Position numbers and translations under genes: made by a program
In this document: one piece after another, positions 55,483-63,321 of the stretch
Numbering within the stretch: position 1 is the stretch's first letter
Layout: every line of letters begins with the position of its first letter
NCBI RefSeq assembly: GCF_016907335.1
Contig: NZ_JAFBBT010000001.1
Coordinates: 744,001-808,000 of the forward strand
DNA length: 64,000 nucleotides
Origin: Curtobacterium herbarum
Lineage (GTDB): Bacteria; Actinomycetota; Actinomycetes; Actinomycetales; Microbacteriaceae
Direction of reading: 5' to 3'
Notes under the pieces: model-generated
The model's database searches: none
Told to the model about the DNA's origin: nothing
What the model saw: the letters and a program-made list of their open reading frames with translations, nothing else

Positions 55483-55908
55483 ATGAAATCAACGAGCAGG
55501 TTGGTGCGAGCTGTGTCTCTTACCGGGATCGTGATGTTCTCGTTGGGGGCGCTCGTCGGGTGTGCGGGATCCAACGCGCCGTCAGACGCGGGAGGGGAGC
55601 CATCCGAGGCGTCGCAGATTCACGCACGGGACGCGGTCATCGCTGGACTCAAGCGCGCCGATGAGAGTCAGTTCATCGCCGCTGCGAGCAAAGCGAATCG
55701 ATCTGAGGCAAGAGTCGCCTGGTCAACCTGCAAGTCGGTCGTTGGGAAGCCGGCGAAGGTCACCTATGACGATGGGGTCGAGCCGAGCATCATCGGCGTG
55801 ATTTTGCACCCACACGACCGTGCCCTCAAGAGGTGCTGGGTGACTCTCAGCTGGGCGAAAGGCCAGGGGTGGGACATCGCGGCAGAACTCACCCACAAAG
55901 ACGGTTAG
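55483..55908 (+). CDS. Small lipoprotein downstream of the secreted amidase
   Basis: 141 residues. Signal peptide with lipobox LVGC, Cys27; the mature part is 114 residues with two further Cys (TCKS and RCWV) that could pair. No family recognised. ATG 55483 begins one base after the amidase stop (TAATATG), so the two are coupled; ATG 55471 in the same frame would overlap the amidase. Base composition matches the amidase. It could be an anchor, inhibitor or immunity partner of the amidase (inference). Confidence 0.75.
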   Translation: MKSTSRLVRAVSLTGIVMFSLGALVGCAGSNAPSDAGGEPSEASQIHARDAVIAGLKRADESQFIAAASKANRSEARVAWSTCKSVVGKPAKVTYDDGVEPSIIGVILHPHDRALKRCWVTLSWAKGQGWDIAAELTHKDG

Positions 55909-56856
55909 GCACAAGACAAATTCGAAGCTGGTCACGTTTCTTCTCGAGCAGCGTTCGCCGACGCCTGCGGACGCTCGTTCGCAAACATGACGCGGCGGCT
56001 CGGTGGACGGCCAGCTGGTCGGCTACAGCCGCGAACGCGGACTGTCGACCCGTCTTCAAAGAGCCATTGCAAGGTGAGGTCGGAGCGAGGCGGTTGGAGC
56101 TTCGCTACCCCATCGGCTTGCCCAAGGCTGCCGCATGCGACCATTCTTCAAGCTCAGCTCGACACGGAGGCGCTGCACTTGCGCGTCGGGCTCAACGAAG
56201 CGGCCGGCATGTCTATCGACGAAGTCGCCGAAGATATCGACGACGCAGCGCAAGTCTTCGTCTTCGCGTAGTACCTCGGGCACGAAGAAGACCGCCGATG
56301 GCAGGACGAGGAAGACCGGCCGAACGCCCGAGTAAGGCGGTTGGGCTGTGGCAGCCCGTCCACTATCGATATCGAGCTGTTGCCTTCGGCTCTTCATGCA
56401 CGACGTACGCCGGCTGCGCGATGGCCGCCGTCTCTGTCCTGCTTGTGGTGTCCAGAGTCTTCAAGAACACTGCTGAGGCCGTCGGCCGGCTGGCCGACGC
56501 GAACAGGACGGATGCGGAGGCGGAAGCGATTCGTGCACGGACCGCGCGGAAGGATGGTTCGCAACCATGCAACCGTGTCGCCGCTGCCATGGTTCATGTT
56601 ACCGATCGGCTTCCAGACTCAGAGGTCTCGCACGCGCTTGTCGAAGTCGCGATCTCGGACTGAGGCGCTGCGAGAACTCGTGGAGGACTACGCCGACCCG
56701 CCCGTGTCGAAGAACGACGTCCTCGAGACGCTCCGGCGGGCAGGTGTCCCGCGCTTCGTCGAGGACGTCCGGCGTTGCCTCTGAACCGCGGCGGCGACTG
56801 AGGGGGTCCTCGCAGAGCCCCGGGTGACAGCGCTCAGCCGACCTAGCGTCGAGGGC
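55909..56856. other. Interval with degenerate coding remnants
   Basis: From 55909 to about 56420 nothing convincing is seen: open frames are short and overlap in several frames. From 56421 to 56784 a frameshifted remnant is proposed separately. The -10 box TAGCGT (56844-56849) of the next SDR gene lies at the right end. Confidence 0.6.
56421..56784 (+). pseudogene. Frameshifted remnant of an unrecognised gene
   Basis: One frame (56421-56660) encodes a hydrophobic start (MAAVSVLLVVSRVF) and a charged helix, ending HALVEVAISD before a stop; skipping one base at 56661 lets the reading continue as EALRELVEDYADPPVSKNDV to a stop at 56784. The downstream part has the strong GC3 bias of the core genome. 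This looks like a gene broken by a one-base insertion, or a 3' remnant at the island edge. Family unknown. Confidence 0.35.
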
Positions 56857-57624
56857 ATGGACATCACCACACGCTCGGTCGCCGTCATCGGCGGCACCTC
56901 CGGCATCGGCCTGGAACTCGCACGGCGCTTCCGTGACGCCGGCAGCGGGGTCGTCGTCGGCGGCCGGCGAGCCGACGTGCTCGACCAGCTCGCCGCCGAG
57001 GGCTTCGGCACCGTCTCGATCGACGTCACGGACGACGACTCCGTCACCACCGCCCGCGACACCGTGCTCGACCTGCTGCCCGACCTGGATGCCGTCATCA
57101 CGATGTCGGGCATCGGCGTCGCCGAGGACCTCCGAGATCCGGCGCACTTCGCCGACGCTGCCCGCACGGTCGACGTCAACCTGCTCGGCACGATCCGGGT
57201 GGTCGACGCGTTCACCCCGCACCTGCTCCGACAGGGCAGCGGCACGATCGTCACGGTGAGCTCGGGCATCGGCTTCCTGCCGTTCCCGCTGATGGCGACG
57301 TACGCCGCCACCAAGGCGGCGGTGCACGCCTACAGCGAGGCGCTCCGAGCGCAGCTCGCCGGGACCGGGGTCGACGTCGCCGAACTCGTGCCCCCGGCCG
57401 TCAACACCACGATGGGCGCCAGCAACACGAACGCGCTGCACCTCGGCGACTTCGGTGCCGAGGTGATGGCGCTCCTGGCACAGGAGCCGACCCCGCACGA
57501 GCTCTTGGTGCAGGGTGTCCTCATGCACCGGTGGGCAGAACGTGACGGCACGTACGACGACCTGGTCACTCAGCGCTCCCGGGCTCTGGCGACGCTGCCC
57601 GGACGGTCGGGCTCAGCGGCGTGA
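56857..57624 (+). CDS. Short-chain dehydrogenase/reductase (pair 2)
   Basis: 255 residues, classical SDR: GGTSGIGLE cofactor motif, TMSGIG, VSSGIGFLP and catalytic YAATK. It resembles the SDR at 27972-28712 throughout (MDIT start, VVVGGRR, EDLRDPAHFADA, VNLLGTIRVVDAF). ATG 56857 follows TAGCGT by 7 nt. It overlaps the HTH regulator gene as GTGA, so here the pair is one operon, whereas the first pair is divergent. Substrate unknown. Confidence 0.9.
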   Translation: MDITTRSVAVIGGTSGIGLELARRFRDAGSGVVVGGRRADVLDQLAAEGFGTVSIDVTDDDSVTTARDTVLDLLPDLDAVITMSGIGVAEDLRDPAHFADAARTVDVNLLGTIRVVDAFTPHLLRQGSGTIVTVSSGIGFLPFPLMATYAATKAAVHAYSEALRAQLAGTGVDVAELVPPAVNTTMGASNTNALHLGDFGAEVMALLAQEPTPHELLVQGVLMHRWAERDGTYDDLVTQRSRALATLPGRSGSAA

Positions 57625-58466
57625 CACGCGACGGGGACCCGACCGCGACGCCGACGAACCCGCTCGGCGCGTACCTCCAGGCACGGCGTGGACTCGTCAC
57701 ACCGGAGCAGGTCGGGCTCCCCGTCGGTGGGGTCCGGCGCGTGCCGGGCCTGCGCCGTGAAGAGGTCGCGATGCTCGCCGGCGTCAGCACCGACTACTAC
57801 CTGCGCCTGGAGCGAGGGCGGGACATCCACCCGTCGCACCAGGTGCTCGACGCGCTCGCCCGGGTGCTCCAGCTGGACGAGGTCGAACGCGCGCACCTCC
57901 AGCACCTCGCCGAACCCGTCCGACGTGCGCGTCCCCGTCGCACGGCGGAGCGGGTCCCGGCGCGTCTGCACGCACTGCTGGCCGCACTCGAGGTCCCGGC
58001 GTTCATCGAGGGGCGGGCATTCGACGTCCTCGCCACGAACGATCTGGCGACCGCGTTCTCGCCCCGGCTCCGCGTCGGTGAGAACCGGCTTCGTTCCCTG
58101 CTGCTCGACCCGGAGGAACAGGTGTTCCACCGTGACTGGGAGGATGCCGTCGCGAGCTTCGTCGGCGCCTTCCTGCACTCGGTCGCCGACGAGGTCCACG
58201 ACCAGCGGGTCGTCGAACTCGTTGGGGAGCTGTCGCTGGCCAGCGGACGTTTCCGGCAGCTGTGGGCGCGGCAGGACGTCCGGGTGCTCGAAGGTGGATC
58301 GATGACGGTCGACCACCCGGTCGTGGGGGAGCTGCACCTGCACCGGGACAAACTGCCGGTCGACGGGCTGCTCCTCGTGCTCTACTACGCCGACCCGGGC
58401 AGTGCGAGCGCCGAGCGGCTGGGCATGCTCGCGTCCCTCGCCCGCGGCACCAGATCGGGGGCGTGA
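57621..58466 (+). CDS. XRE-type HTH regulator with MmyB-like ligand domain (pair 2)
   Basis: 281 residues. HTH motif LRREEVAMLAGVSTDYYLRL (about residues 42-61) then the MmyB-like domain. GTG 57621 overlaps the SDR stop. Being in an operon with the SDR, it probably autoregulates it in response to a small ligand. Paralogous to the protein at 28814-29671. Confidence 0.9.
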   Translation: MTRDGDPTATPTNPLGAYLQARRGLVTPEQVGLPVGGVRRVPGLRREEVAMLAGVSTDYYLRLERGRDIHPSHQVLDALARVLQLDEVERAHLQHLAEPVRRARPRRTAERVPARLHALLAALEVPAFIEGRAFDVLATNDLATAFSPRLRVGENRLRSLLLDPEEQVFHRDWEDAVASFVGAFLHSVADEVHDQRVVELVGELSLASGRFRQLWARQDVRVLEGGSMTVDHPVVGELHLHRDKLPVDGLLLVLYYADPGSASAERLGMLASLARGTRSGA

Positions 58467-58557
58467 GTTCGCCGCCGGACGGCGGTACGGTTGTCGGCGG
58501 AGTGTACGGGTCGTTCTGTGCACGGCCTGCACGACGGACCACGGGGGAAGCACGACC

Positions 58558-59193
58558 ATGACCACGCCGACCTCGGTCCCAGGACGGGGACCGGACCGCC
58601 GCACCGCGATCCTCGAGGCCGCCGCCGTCGAGTTCGACCGGCAGGGCTTCAGCGCCGCGAGCATCTCCGGCATCGCCAAGGCCGCCGAGGTCAGCCAGGG
58701 CGCCATCCACTTCCACTTCCGCACGAAGCAGGCCATCGCCCTCGCCGTCATCGCCGAGCAGAACGCCCGCACGTTCGAGGCGATCACCTACGACGGGCCG
58801 TCACCGCTGGCCCGGCTGGTCGAGGCGTCGCGGGCGATCGCCGGACTGCTGCTCGTGGACCCGGTCGTCCGCGCCGGCATCCGCCTGTCGCTCGAGAACC
58901 GGGTGTTCGCCGGGACGACGTCGTCCTTCTACGACCAGTGGATCGCGAGCGTCGTCGACGTCTTCCGCCTGGCGGTCGCCGCGGGCGAGGTCGGTCCGAC
59001 CGTCACCCCGGAGGCGCTCGGTGCAACGGTCGTCCCGTGGTTCACCGGCGTGCAGCTCGTGTCCGACGTCCGTGCCGCCCGGATCGACCTGCTGCCGTCC
59101 GTGGCGACGATGTGGCGCGTCCTCGCCCACGCCTGCGTCGTGCCGGCGCACCGCGACCGGTTGCTGGCGGTCGTCGACCGCGCCTTCGCCTGA
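58558..59193 (+). CDS. TetR-family regulator resembling gamma-butyrolactone receptors
   Basis: 211 residues. The HTH (GFSAASISGIAKAAEVSQGA) and the following HFHFRTKQAIALAVIAEQ match ArpA/ScbR-type receptors, as do SRAIAGLLLVDPVVRAGIRL and PWFTGVQLVSDV in the ligand domain. In Streptomyces such proteins bind signalling butyrolactones and control antibiotics. No AfsA-type synthase gene is in the window. ATG 58558 has GGGGGAAG upstream; TACGGT (58486-58491) may be the -10. Confidence 0.87.
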   Translation: MTTPTSVPGRGPDRRTAILEAAAVEFDRQGFSAASISGIAKAAEVSQGAIHFHFRTKQAIALAVIAEQNARTFEAITYDGPSPLARLVEASRAIAGLLLVDPVVRAGIRLSLENRVFAGTTSSFYDQWIASVVDVFRLAVAAGEVGPTVTPEALGATVVPWFTGVQLVSDVRAARIDLLPSVATMWRVLAHACVVPAHRDRLLAVVDRAFA

Positions 59194-59260
59194 CCGCTCG
59201 CCGCAGGACGGACCGCTCGCCGCCGGACGGCCTCCGGCGCCAGCGTGGTACCGGACGCAC

Positions 59261-59308
59261 GACGGGAGGCCCGGACCGGCCCCGGTGGGCTGGTCCGGGC
59301 CTCCCGTC
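59261..59308. terminator. Bidirectional GACGGGAGGC-family hairpin
   Basis: Perfect 17-bp arms (59261-59277 and 59292-59308) between the convergent TetR and AI-2E-type genes; it can serve both. Confidence 0.8.
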
Positions 59309-59325
59309 CGGTCCTGTCGTCGACG

Positions 59326-60585
59326 TCAGTCGGTCTGCGCGACGCGCTTGGCGCGCTCCTTGACCTGCTCCTCGCGACGCTTGTCGCGGGCCTTCTGCGC
59401 CTTCTCGCGACGCTTCGCCCGCTTGTTCTCACGCTCGTGGTGCTCGACGTCCTCGGAACGCTTCTGCCGCCACGGCTCGGCGGCCAGGTCCGGGCCGTCC
59501 CACACCTTGATGGCGCCCCAGGCGGCGGCGAGCAGCGGCACCGAGATGATCGCGCCGGTGATGCCGGCGAGGACGGTGCCCGCGGTCAGGCCGACCAGGA
59601 TGACCAGGCCGTGCAGGCGCAGGGTCTTGCCCATCAGGACCGGCTGCAGGAAGTTGCCCTCGAGCTGGTTGACGACCACGACGATGCCGACGACGATCAG
59701 CGCCGGCACCGGACCGAGGGCGACCAGGGCCACGAGGGCGGCGAGGATGCCGGCCGCGGTGGCGCCGACGATCGGGATGAACGCCGTGATGAAGACGATG
59801 ACCGCCAGCGGCAGCGCGAGCGGGACGCCGACGATGGCGATGCCGACGCCGATGCCGATCGCGTCGACCGCGGCGACGGTCGCGGTGCCGCGGACGTAGC
59901 CGCCGAGGGTCGAGACGACGCGGTCACCGACACGACGGGCGCGGTCGTACGAGGCGCCGGTGAAGGGACGGAGCAGGAACTCCCAGATGCGGGGCCCGTC
60001 CTTGAGGAAGAAGAAGAGCACGACGATCATCAGCACCAGGCCGGTGAGGAAGTTCGCGGTGGCGGACGCGCCGGCCAGGGCACCGGAGCCGAACTTGGCG
60101 CTCGTGACGAAGTCGGTGGCGGTCTTCACCGCGTCGTCGACCTGCTTGTCGGAGATCGCGAACGGCAGGCTCTTGCTGAAGTCCTGCAGCTGCTCGAAGC
60201 CCTGCACCGCCGACTTCTGCAGGCTCGACCACTGGTTCTCGACCGCGACGACGATGAGGTAGCCGAGGAGCCCGAGGACGACGAGGACCCCGAGCAGGAC
60301 CGTCAGCGTCGCGAACACCGACGGGAAACCGTGCCGGCGGAGCCACGAGACGACCGGGTGCATGGCCGACGCGATGATGAGTGCCAGGAGCACCGGGATC
60401 GTCACGACGCCGAGCACCTGACCGGCGTAGACGATGCCCGCGGCGATGACGATGAGGATGATCAGCTGCAGGCAGCGCGTCGCCAGGCGGCCGAGCGAGT
60501 CCGACCAGGCAGCGCGTACACCGGTCACCGACTCGGTCGGTGGCGTCGTCGGCGGGGCAGCGGCGGAGGAGCGGAAGAACGGCAT
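59326..60585 (-). CDS. AI-2E-transporter-family permease
   Basis: 419 residues. About eight membrane segments in the TqsA/PerM pattern: paired N-terminal helices, a soluble insertion (about 100-165), and ATAVDA-like TVAAVDAIGIGVGIAIVGVPL, then LEGNFLQPVLMGKTLRLH. The C-terminal 50 residues are strongly basic (KRAKRREKAQKARDKRREE region). Family members are suggested to be exporters or ion antiporters; the substrate is not known. ATG 60585 follows TACCGT by 7 nt on the minus strand. Confidence 0.9.
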   Translation of the reverse strand: MPFFRSSAAAPPTTPPTESVTGVRAAWSDSLGRLATRCLQLIILIVIAAGIVYAGQVLGVVTIPVLLALIIASAMHPVVSWLRRHGFPSVFATLTVLLGVLVVLGLLGYLIVVAVENQWSSLQKSAVQGFEQLQDFSKSLPFAISDKQVDDAVKTATDFVTSAKFGSGALAGASATANFLTGLVLMIVVLFFFLKDGPRIWEFLLRPFTGASYDRARRVGDRVVSTLGGYVRGTATVAAVDAIGIGVGIAIVGVPLALPLAVIVFITAFIPIVGATAAGILAALVALVALGPVPALIVVGIVVVVNQLEGNFLQPVLMGKTLRLHGLVILVGLTAGTVLAGITGAIISVPLLAAAWGAIKVWDGPDLAAEPWRQKRSEDVEHHERENKRAKRREKAQKARDKRREEQVKERAKRVAQTD

Positions 60586-60634
60586 GACGCCGACGGTACA
60601 GACGCACAGGCGGCTCCGCCGGGTCTCGATGCGG

Positions 60635-61063
60635 TCAGGCGTCGCCGAGGTCGCGGTCCCGGAACCACTTGAGCAGCCAGGCGGCACTCGTCCGGTCGAA
60701 GGACCGCGGGAAGTCGAGGGTGCCGGACAGGAACGGGCTGAACCCCTCGACGGACGCGATGTCGGAGTCGTCGAGCCCGCGGTACGCCATCGACCAGCCG
60801 TCGAACCGGCGGCGTTCGATGTCCTCACGGATCAGCGACTTGACGGCGTGGTGCCGCGGGTCCCGCTCGATCGCGGCGAACCGGTCGTCGACGCTCCACG
60901 CCGGACCTTCGAGCAACTGCATGAACCGGCCGTTCTTCACGACGAGCAACCCGGAGACGCCGAGCGCCTCGTTGTTCAGCCGGGCACCCGCGAGCATCTC
61001 GGTGAGCTCGTCCTCGCTGAACTCGTGCGTCGCGACGCTCATGTAGACGATGGAGACCAGCAC
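60635..61063 (-). CDS. BLUF-domain blue-light sensor (short, stand-alone)
   Basis: 142 residues, nearly all BLUF domain. The flavin-switch residues are in place: Tyr7 (IVYMS), Asn31 (LNNEALG), Gln49 (FMQLLEG) and Trp90/Met92 (DGWSM). The spacings Tyr+24, Tyr+42 and Tyr+83 equal those of AppA Tyr21/Asn45/Gln63/Trp104. No output domain is present, so it should act through a partner protein. GTG 61063 is the only suitable start. It is divergent from the phosphatase gene at 61144. Confidence 0.93.
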   Translation of the reverse strand: MLVSIVYMSVATHEFSEDELTEMLAGARLNNEALGVSGLLVVKNGRFMQLLEGPAWSVDDRFAAIERDPRHHAVKSLIREDIERRRFDGWSMAYRGLDDSDIASVEGFSPFLSGTLDFPRSFDRTSAAWLLKWFRDRDLGDA

Positions 61064-61143
61064 AGTGCATCATCGCCCGGGTTCGCCGCCGGACGCAATC
61101 GTGTGCGCGATCTGCATGGGACCAGCCGCCTAGGATCGTCCCC

Positions 61144-61875
61144 ATGGCGACCGTCCTCCTCGTCCGGCACGGACGCACCACCGCGAACGCGACCGGACTC
61201 CTCGCCGGGCGAACGGCCGGAGTCGCGCTCGACTCCGTCGGCAAGCGCCAGGCTGCCACCACCGCCGAGCGCATCGCCGCGGTGCCGCTGGCCGCCGTCG
61301 TGTCGAGCCCGCTCGAGCGGTGCCGGCAGACCGCGCGGGCGATCACCGCGTTCCAGTCGGGCGAGCCGCAGCAGTTCGTCGAGCGCGGCATCATCGAGGC
61401 GGACTACGGCGACTGGCAGAACCGCACGATCAGCGAACTCGCCACCGAACCCCTGTGGCGGGTGGTGCAGTCGAACCCGAGCGCGGTCGTGTTCCCCGGC
61501 GGCGAGTCGATGCAGACCATGCAGTCCCGGGCGGTCGCCGCGATCCGTCGGATGGACGCGCAGATCGAGGCCGAGCACGGCGCCGCCGCGGTCTGGGTCG
61601 CGGTGAGCCACGGCGACATCATCAAGTCCGTGCTGGCCGACGCGCTCGGCATGCACCTGGACCTGTTCCAGCGCATCTCGGTCGGACCGGCATCGGTGTC
61701 GATCGTCCGGTACGGGGAGGCCCGGCCGGACGTCGTCGCGACGAACACCGAGTCGGGGGACCTGTCGTGGCTCGCCCGGGCCGCGGCGCCGAGCGGGGAC
61801 GCCGTCGTCGGCGGTGGGGCGGGGCACGACGAGCCGTCGTCGTCCTCCGAGCGCCCGGACTCCGCCACTCCCTGA
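61144..61875 (+). CDS. Histidine-phosphatase / phosphoglycerate-mutase-like (MSMEG_4193 family)
   Basis: 243 residues. Phosphate-pocket motif LVRHGRTTAN (His8 nucleophile) and second His in VSHGDIIKSV; SSPLERCRQTA lies between. In actinobacteria this family clusters with DUF3090 and SCO1664-type genes. Its substrate is not established. ATG 61144 follows TAGGAT (61131-61136) by 7 nt. The last 25 residues are low-complexity. Confidence 0.92.
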   Translation: MATVLLVRHGRTTANATGLLAGRTAGVALDSVGKRQAATTAERIAAVPLAAVVSSPLERCRQTARAITAFQSGEPQQFVERGIIEADYGDWQNRTISELATEPLWRVVQSNPSAVVFPGGESMQTMQSRAVAAIRRMDAQIEAEHGAAAVWVAVSHGDIIKSVLADALGMHLDLFQRISVGPASVSIVRYGEARPDVVATNTESGDLSWLARAAAPSGDAVVGGGAGHDEPSSSSERPDSATP

Positions 61876-61908
61876 ACGGTCGGAGCCGCACGCTCCTACA
61901 ATGCGGGT

Positions 61909-62451
61909 ATGCCCCCCATCGTCCACGGCTTCGACTGGCCGGACAGACTCGTCGTCGGAACGATCGGACGCCCGGGCGAGCGGTCGTTCTACATCCAGGC
62001 CCGTGACGGCCGCCGTGTCGTCAGCGTCGCCATCGAGAAGGAACAGTCGGCCGTCCTCGCCGACAAGATCGACGAGCTCCTCGACGAGGTCGCCACGGTC
62101 GAGGACAACCGCTTCAGCGTCCCGGACGCCGCACCCACCGAGCTGCGCGACGGCGACCCCCTCGACCAGCCCGTCGAGCCCGAGTTCCGCGCCGGCGCCC
62201 TGAGCCTGGGCTTCGACCCGGCCACCGCGCAGGTCGTCATCGAGGCGTACCCGATCGAGGACGACGTCGAGGTGTTCACCGAACCGACCGGTGACGGCGA
62301 CGAGGTCGAAGCGGTCGTCGAGCTGTCCGAGCCGAGCGAACTGCTGCAGGTGAAGATCCCGGTCGGCAGCGCCCGCGCCTTCGTCGAGCGCACGCGGGAG
62401 GTCATCGCCGCCGGCCGACCGAACCCGCCCGAGCTCCCCGAGCTCGGATGA
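61909..62451 (+). CDS. DUF3090-family protein
   Basis: 180 residues of the conserved actinobacterial DUF3090 family, with IVHGFDWPDRLVVGTIG and FYIQARDGRRVVSVAIEKEQ at the N-terminus. Function unknown; its constant neighbours are the MSMEG_4193 phosphatase and the SCO1664 protein. ATG 61909 follows TACAAT (61897-61902) by 6 nt. The end overlaps the next start as ATGA. Confidence 0.9.
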   Translation: MPPIVHGFDWPDRLVVGTIGRPGERSFYIQARDGRRVVSVAIEKEQSAVLADKIDELLDEVATVEDNRFSVPDAAPTELRDGDPLDQPVEPEFRAGALSLGFDPATAQVVIEAYPIEDDVEVFTEPTGDGDEVEAVVELSEPSELLQVKIPVGSARAFVERTREVIAAGRPNPPELPELG

Positions 62452-63251
62452 CGCTCGGCCCTGACGCCGCCGGCGCCGCGGTGCCGAGCGCCCCGGGCGA
62501 GCTCCGGATCACCGGACGCATCCGCGAGGCCTCGAACGCCACGTTCCTCGCCCGGCTCGACGGCGAGAACGTCGTCTACAAGCCGATCGAGGGCGAGAAG
62601 CCGCTGTGGGACTTCCCCGACGGCACCCTCGCCGGGCGTGAGGTCTCCGCCTACCTGGTGTCCCAGGCGCTCGGGTGGGACGTCGTGCCCGAGACCTGGA
62701 TCGGCGACGGCCCCTTCGGCCCCGGCATGGTGCAGCGGTGGCAGGACGTCGACCCCGAGCAGGACGCCGTCGACCTGGTCCCCGCCGATGACGCCGCCGC
62801 CGCGGTCGCCGAGGGCACCGTCCGCGAGGTGCTCGACGCCGTGGACGAGAACGACCAGGCCGTGACCCTGGTGCACGAGGACTCGGTCGCCCTCCGGCGG
62901 ATGGCGGTCTTCGACGTCGTCACGAACAACGCCGACCGCAAGGGCGGACACGTCCTGGCGATGGCCGACGGGCACCGGTACGGCGTCGACCACGGCCTGA
63001 CCTTCCACGTCGAGCACAAACTCCGGACCGTGCTCTGGGGCTGGATCGGCGAACCGCTCAGCGAGGACGAACTGGCCGGACTCCAGCGACTGTCCGAGGC
63101 GCTGCGTGGGGAGCTCGGCGAGACCCTGCGCGAGCACCTCACCGACGACGAGCTGTCGGCGCTCCGCGGGCGCTGTGCCGCGCTGGCCGCGGTCGCGACG
63201 TTCCCGCCGCCGGACGGCTACGGGCCGGCCGTGCCGTGGCCGGTCTTCTGA
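62448..63251 (+). CDS. SCO1664-family protein (PI3/PI4-kinase-like fold)
   Basis: 267 residues. ATP-site-like features: VVYKPIEGEKPLWDFPDGTL (Lys in YKP), FDVVTNNADRKGGH (catalytic-loop-like, N-ADRK) and YGVDHGLTFH (Asp of a DFG-like position). The family resembles HipA/PI3-kinase folds; a kinase activity is inference. Translationally coupled to DUF3090. Last gene of the triad, followed by a strong hairpin. Confidence 0.9.
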   Translation: MTLGPDAAGAAVPSAPGELRITGRIREASNATFLARLDGENVVYKPIEGEKPLWDFPDGTLAGREVSAYLVSQALGWDVVPETWIGDGPFGPGMVQRWQDVDPEQDAVDLVPADDAAAAVAEGTVREVLDAVDENDQAVTLVHEDSVALRRMAVFDVVTNNADRKGGHVLAMADGHRYGVDHGLTFHVEHKLRTVLWGWIGEPLSEDELAGLQRLSEALRGELGETLREHLTDDELSALRGRCAALAAVATFPPPDGYGPAVPWPVF

Positions 63252-63261
63252 CGCTGCGTCG

Positions 63262-63313
63262 CTGACGGACGGGAGGCGCGTACCGGGGCCGGTACGCGCC
63301 TCCCGTCCGTCAG
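63262..63313. terminator. 23-bp-stem GACGGGAGGC-family hairpin
   Basis: Perfect arms 63262-63284 and 63291-63313 with a 6-nt loop, between the convergent SCO1664-type and VWA genes. Confidence 0.82.
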
Positions 63314-63321
63314 GTGACCGG

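Noticed and set aside
55833..56663. 276-residue plus-strand open frame
   Set aside because: Its first half overlaps the lipoprotein gene and is Arg-rich noise; only the last part is considered, as a frameshifted remnant.
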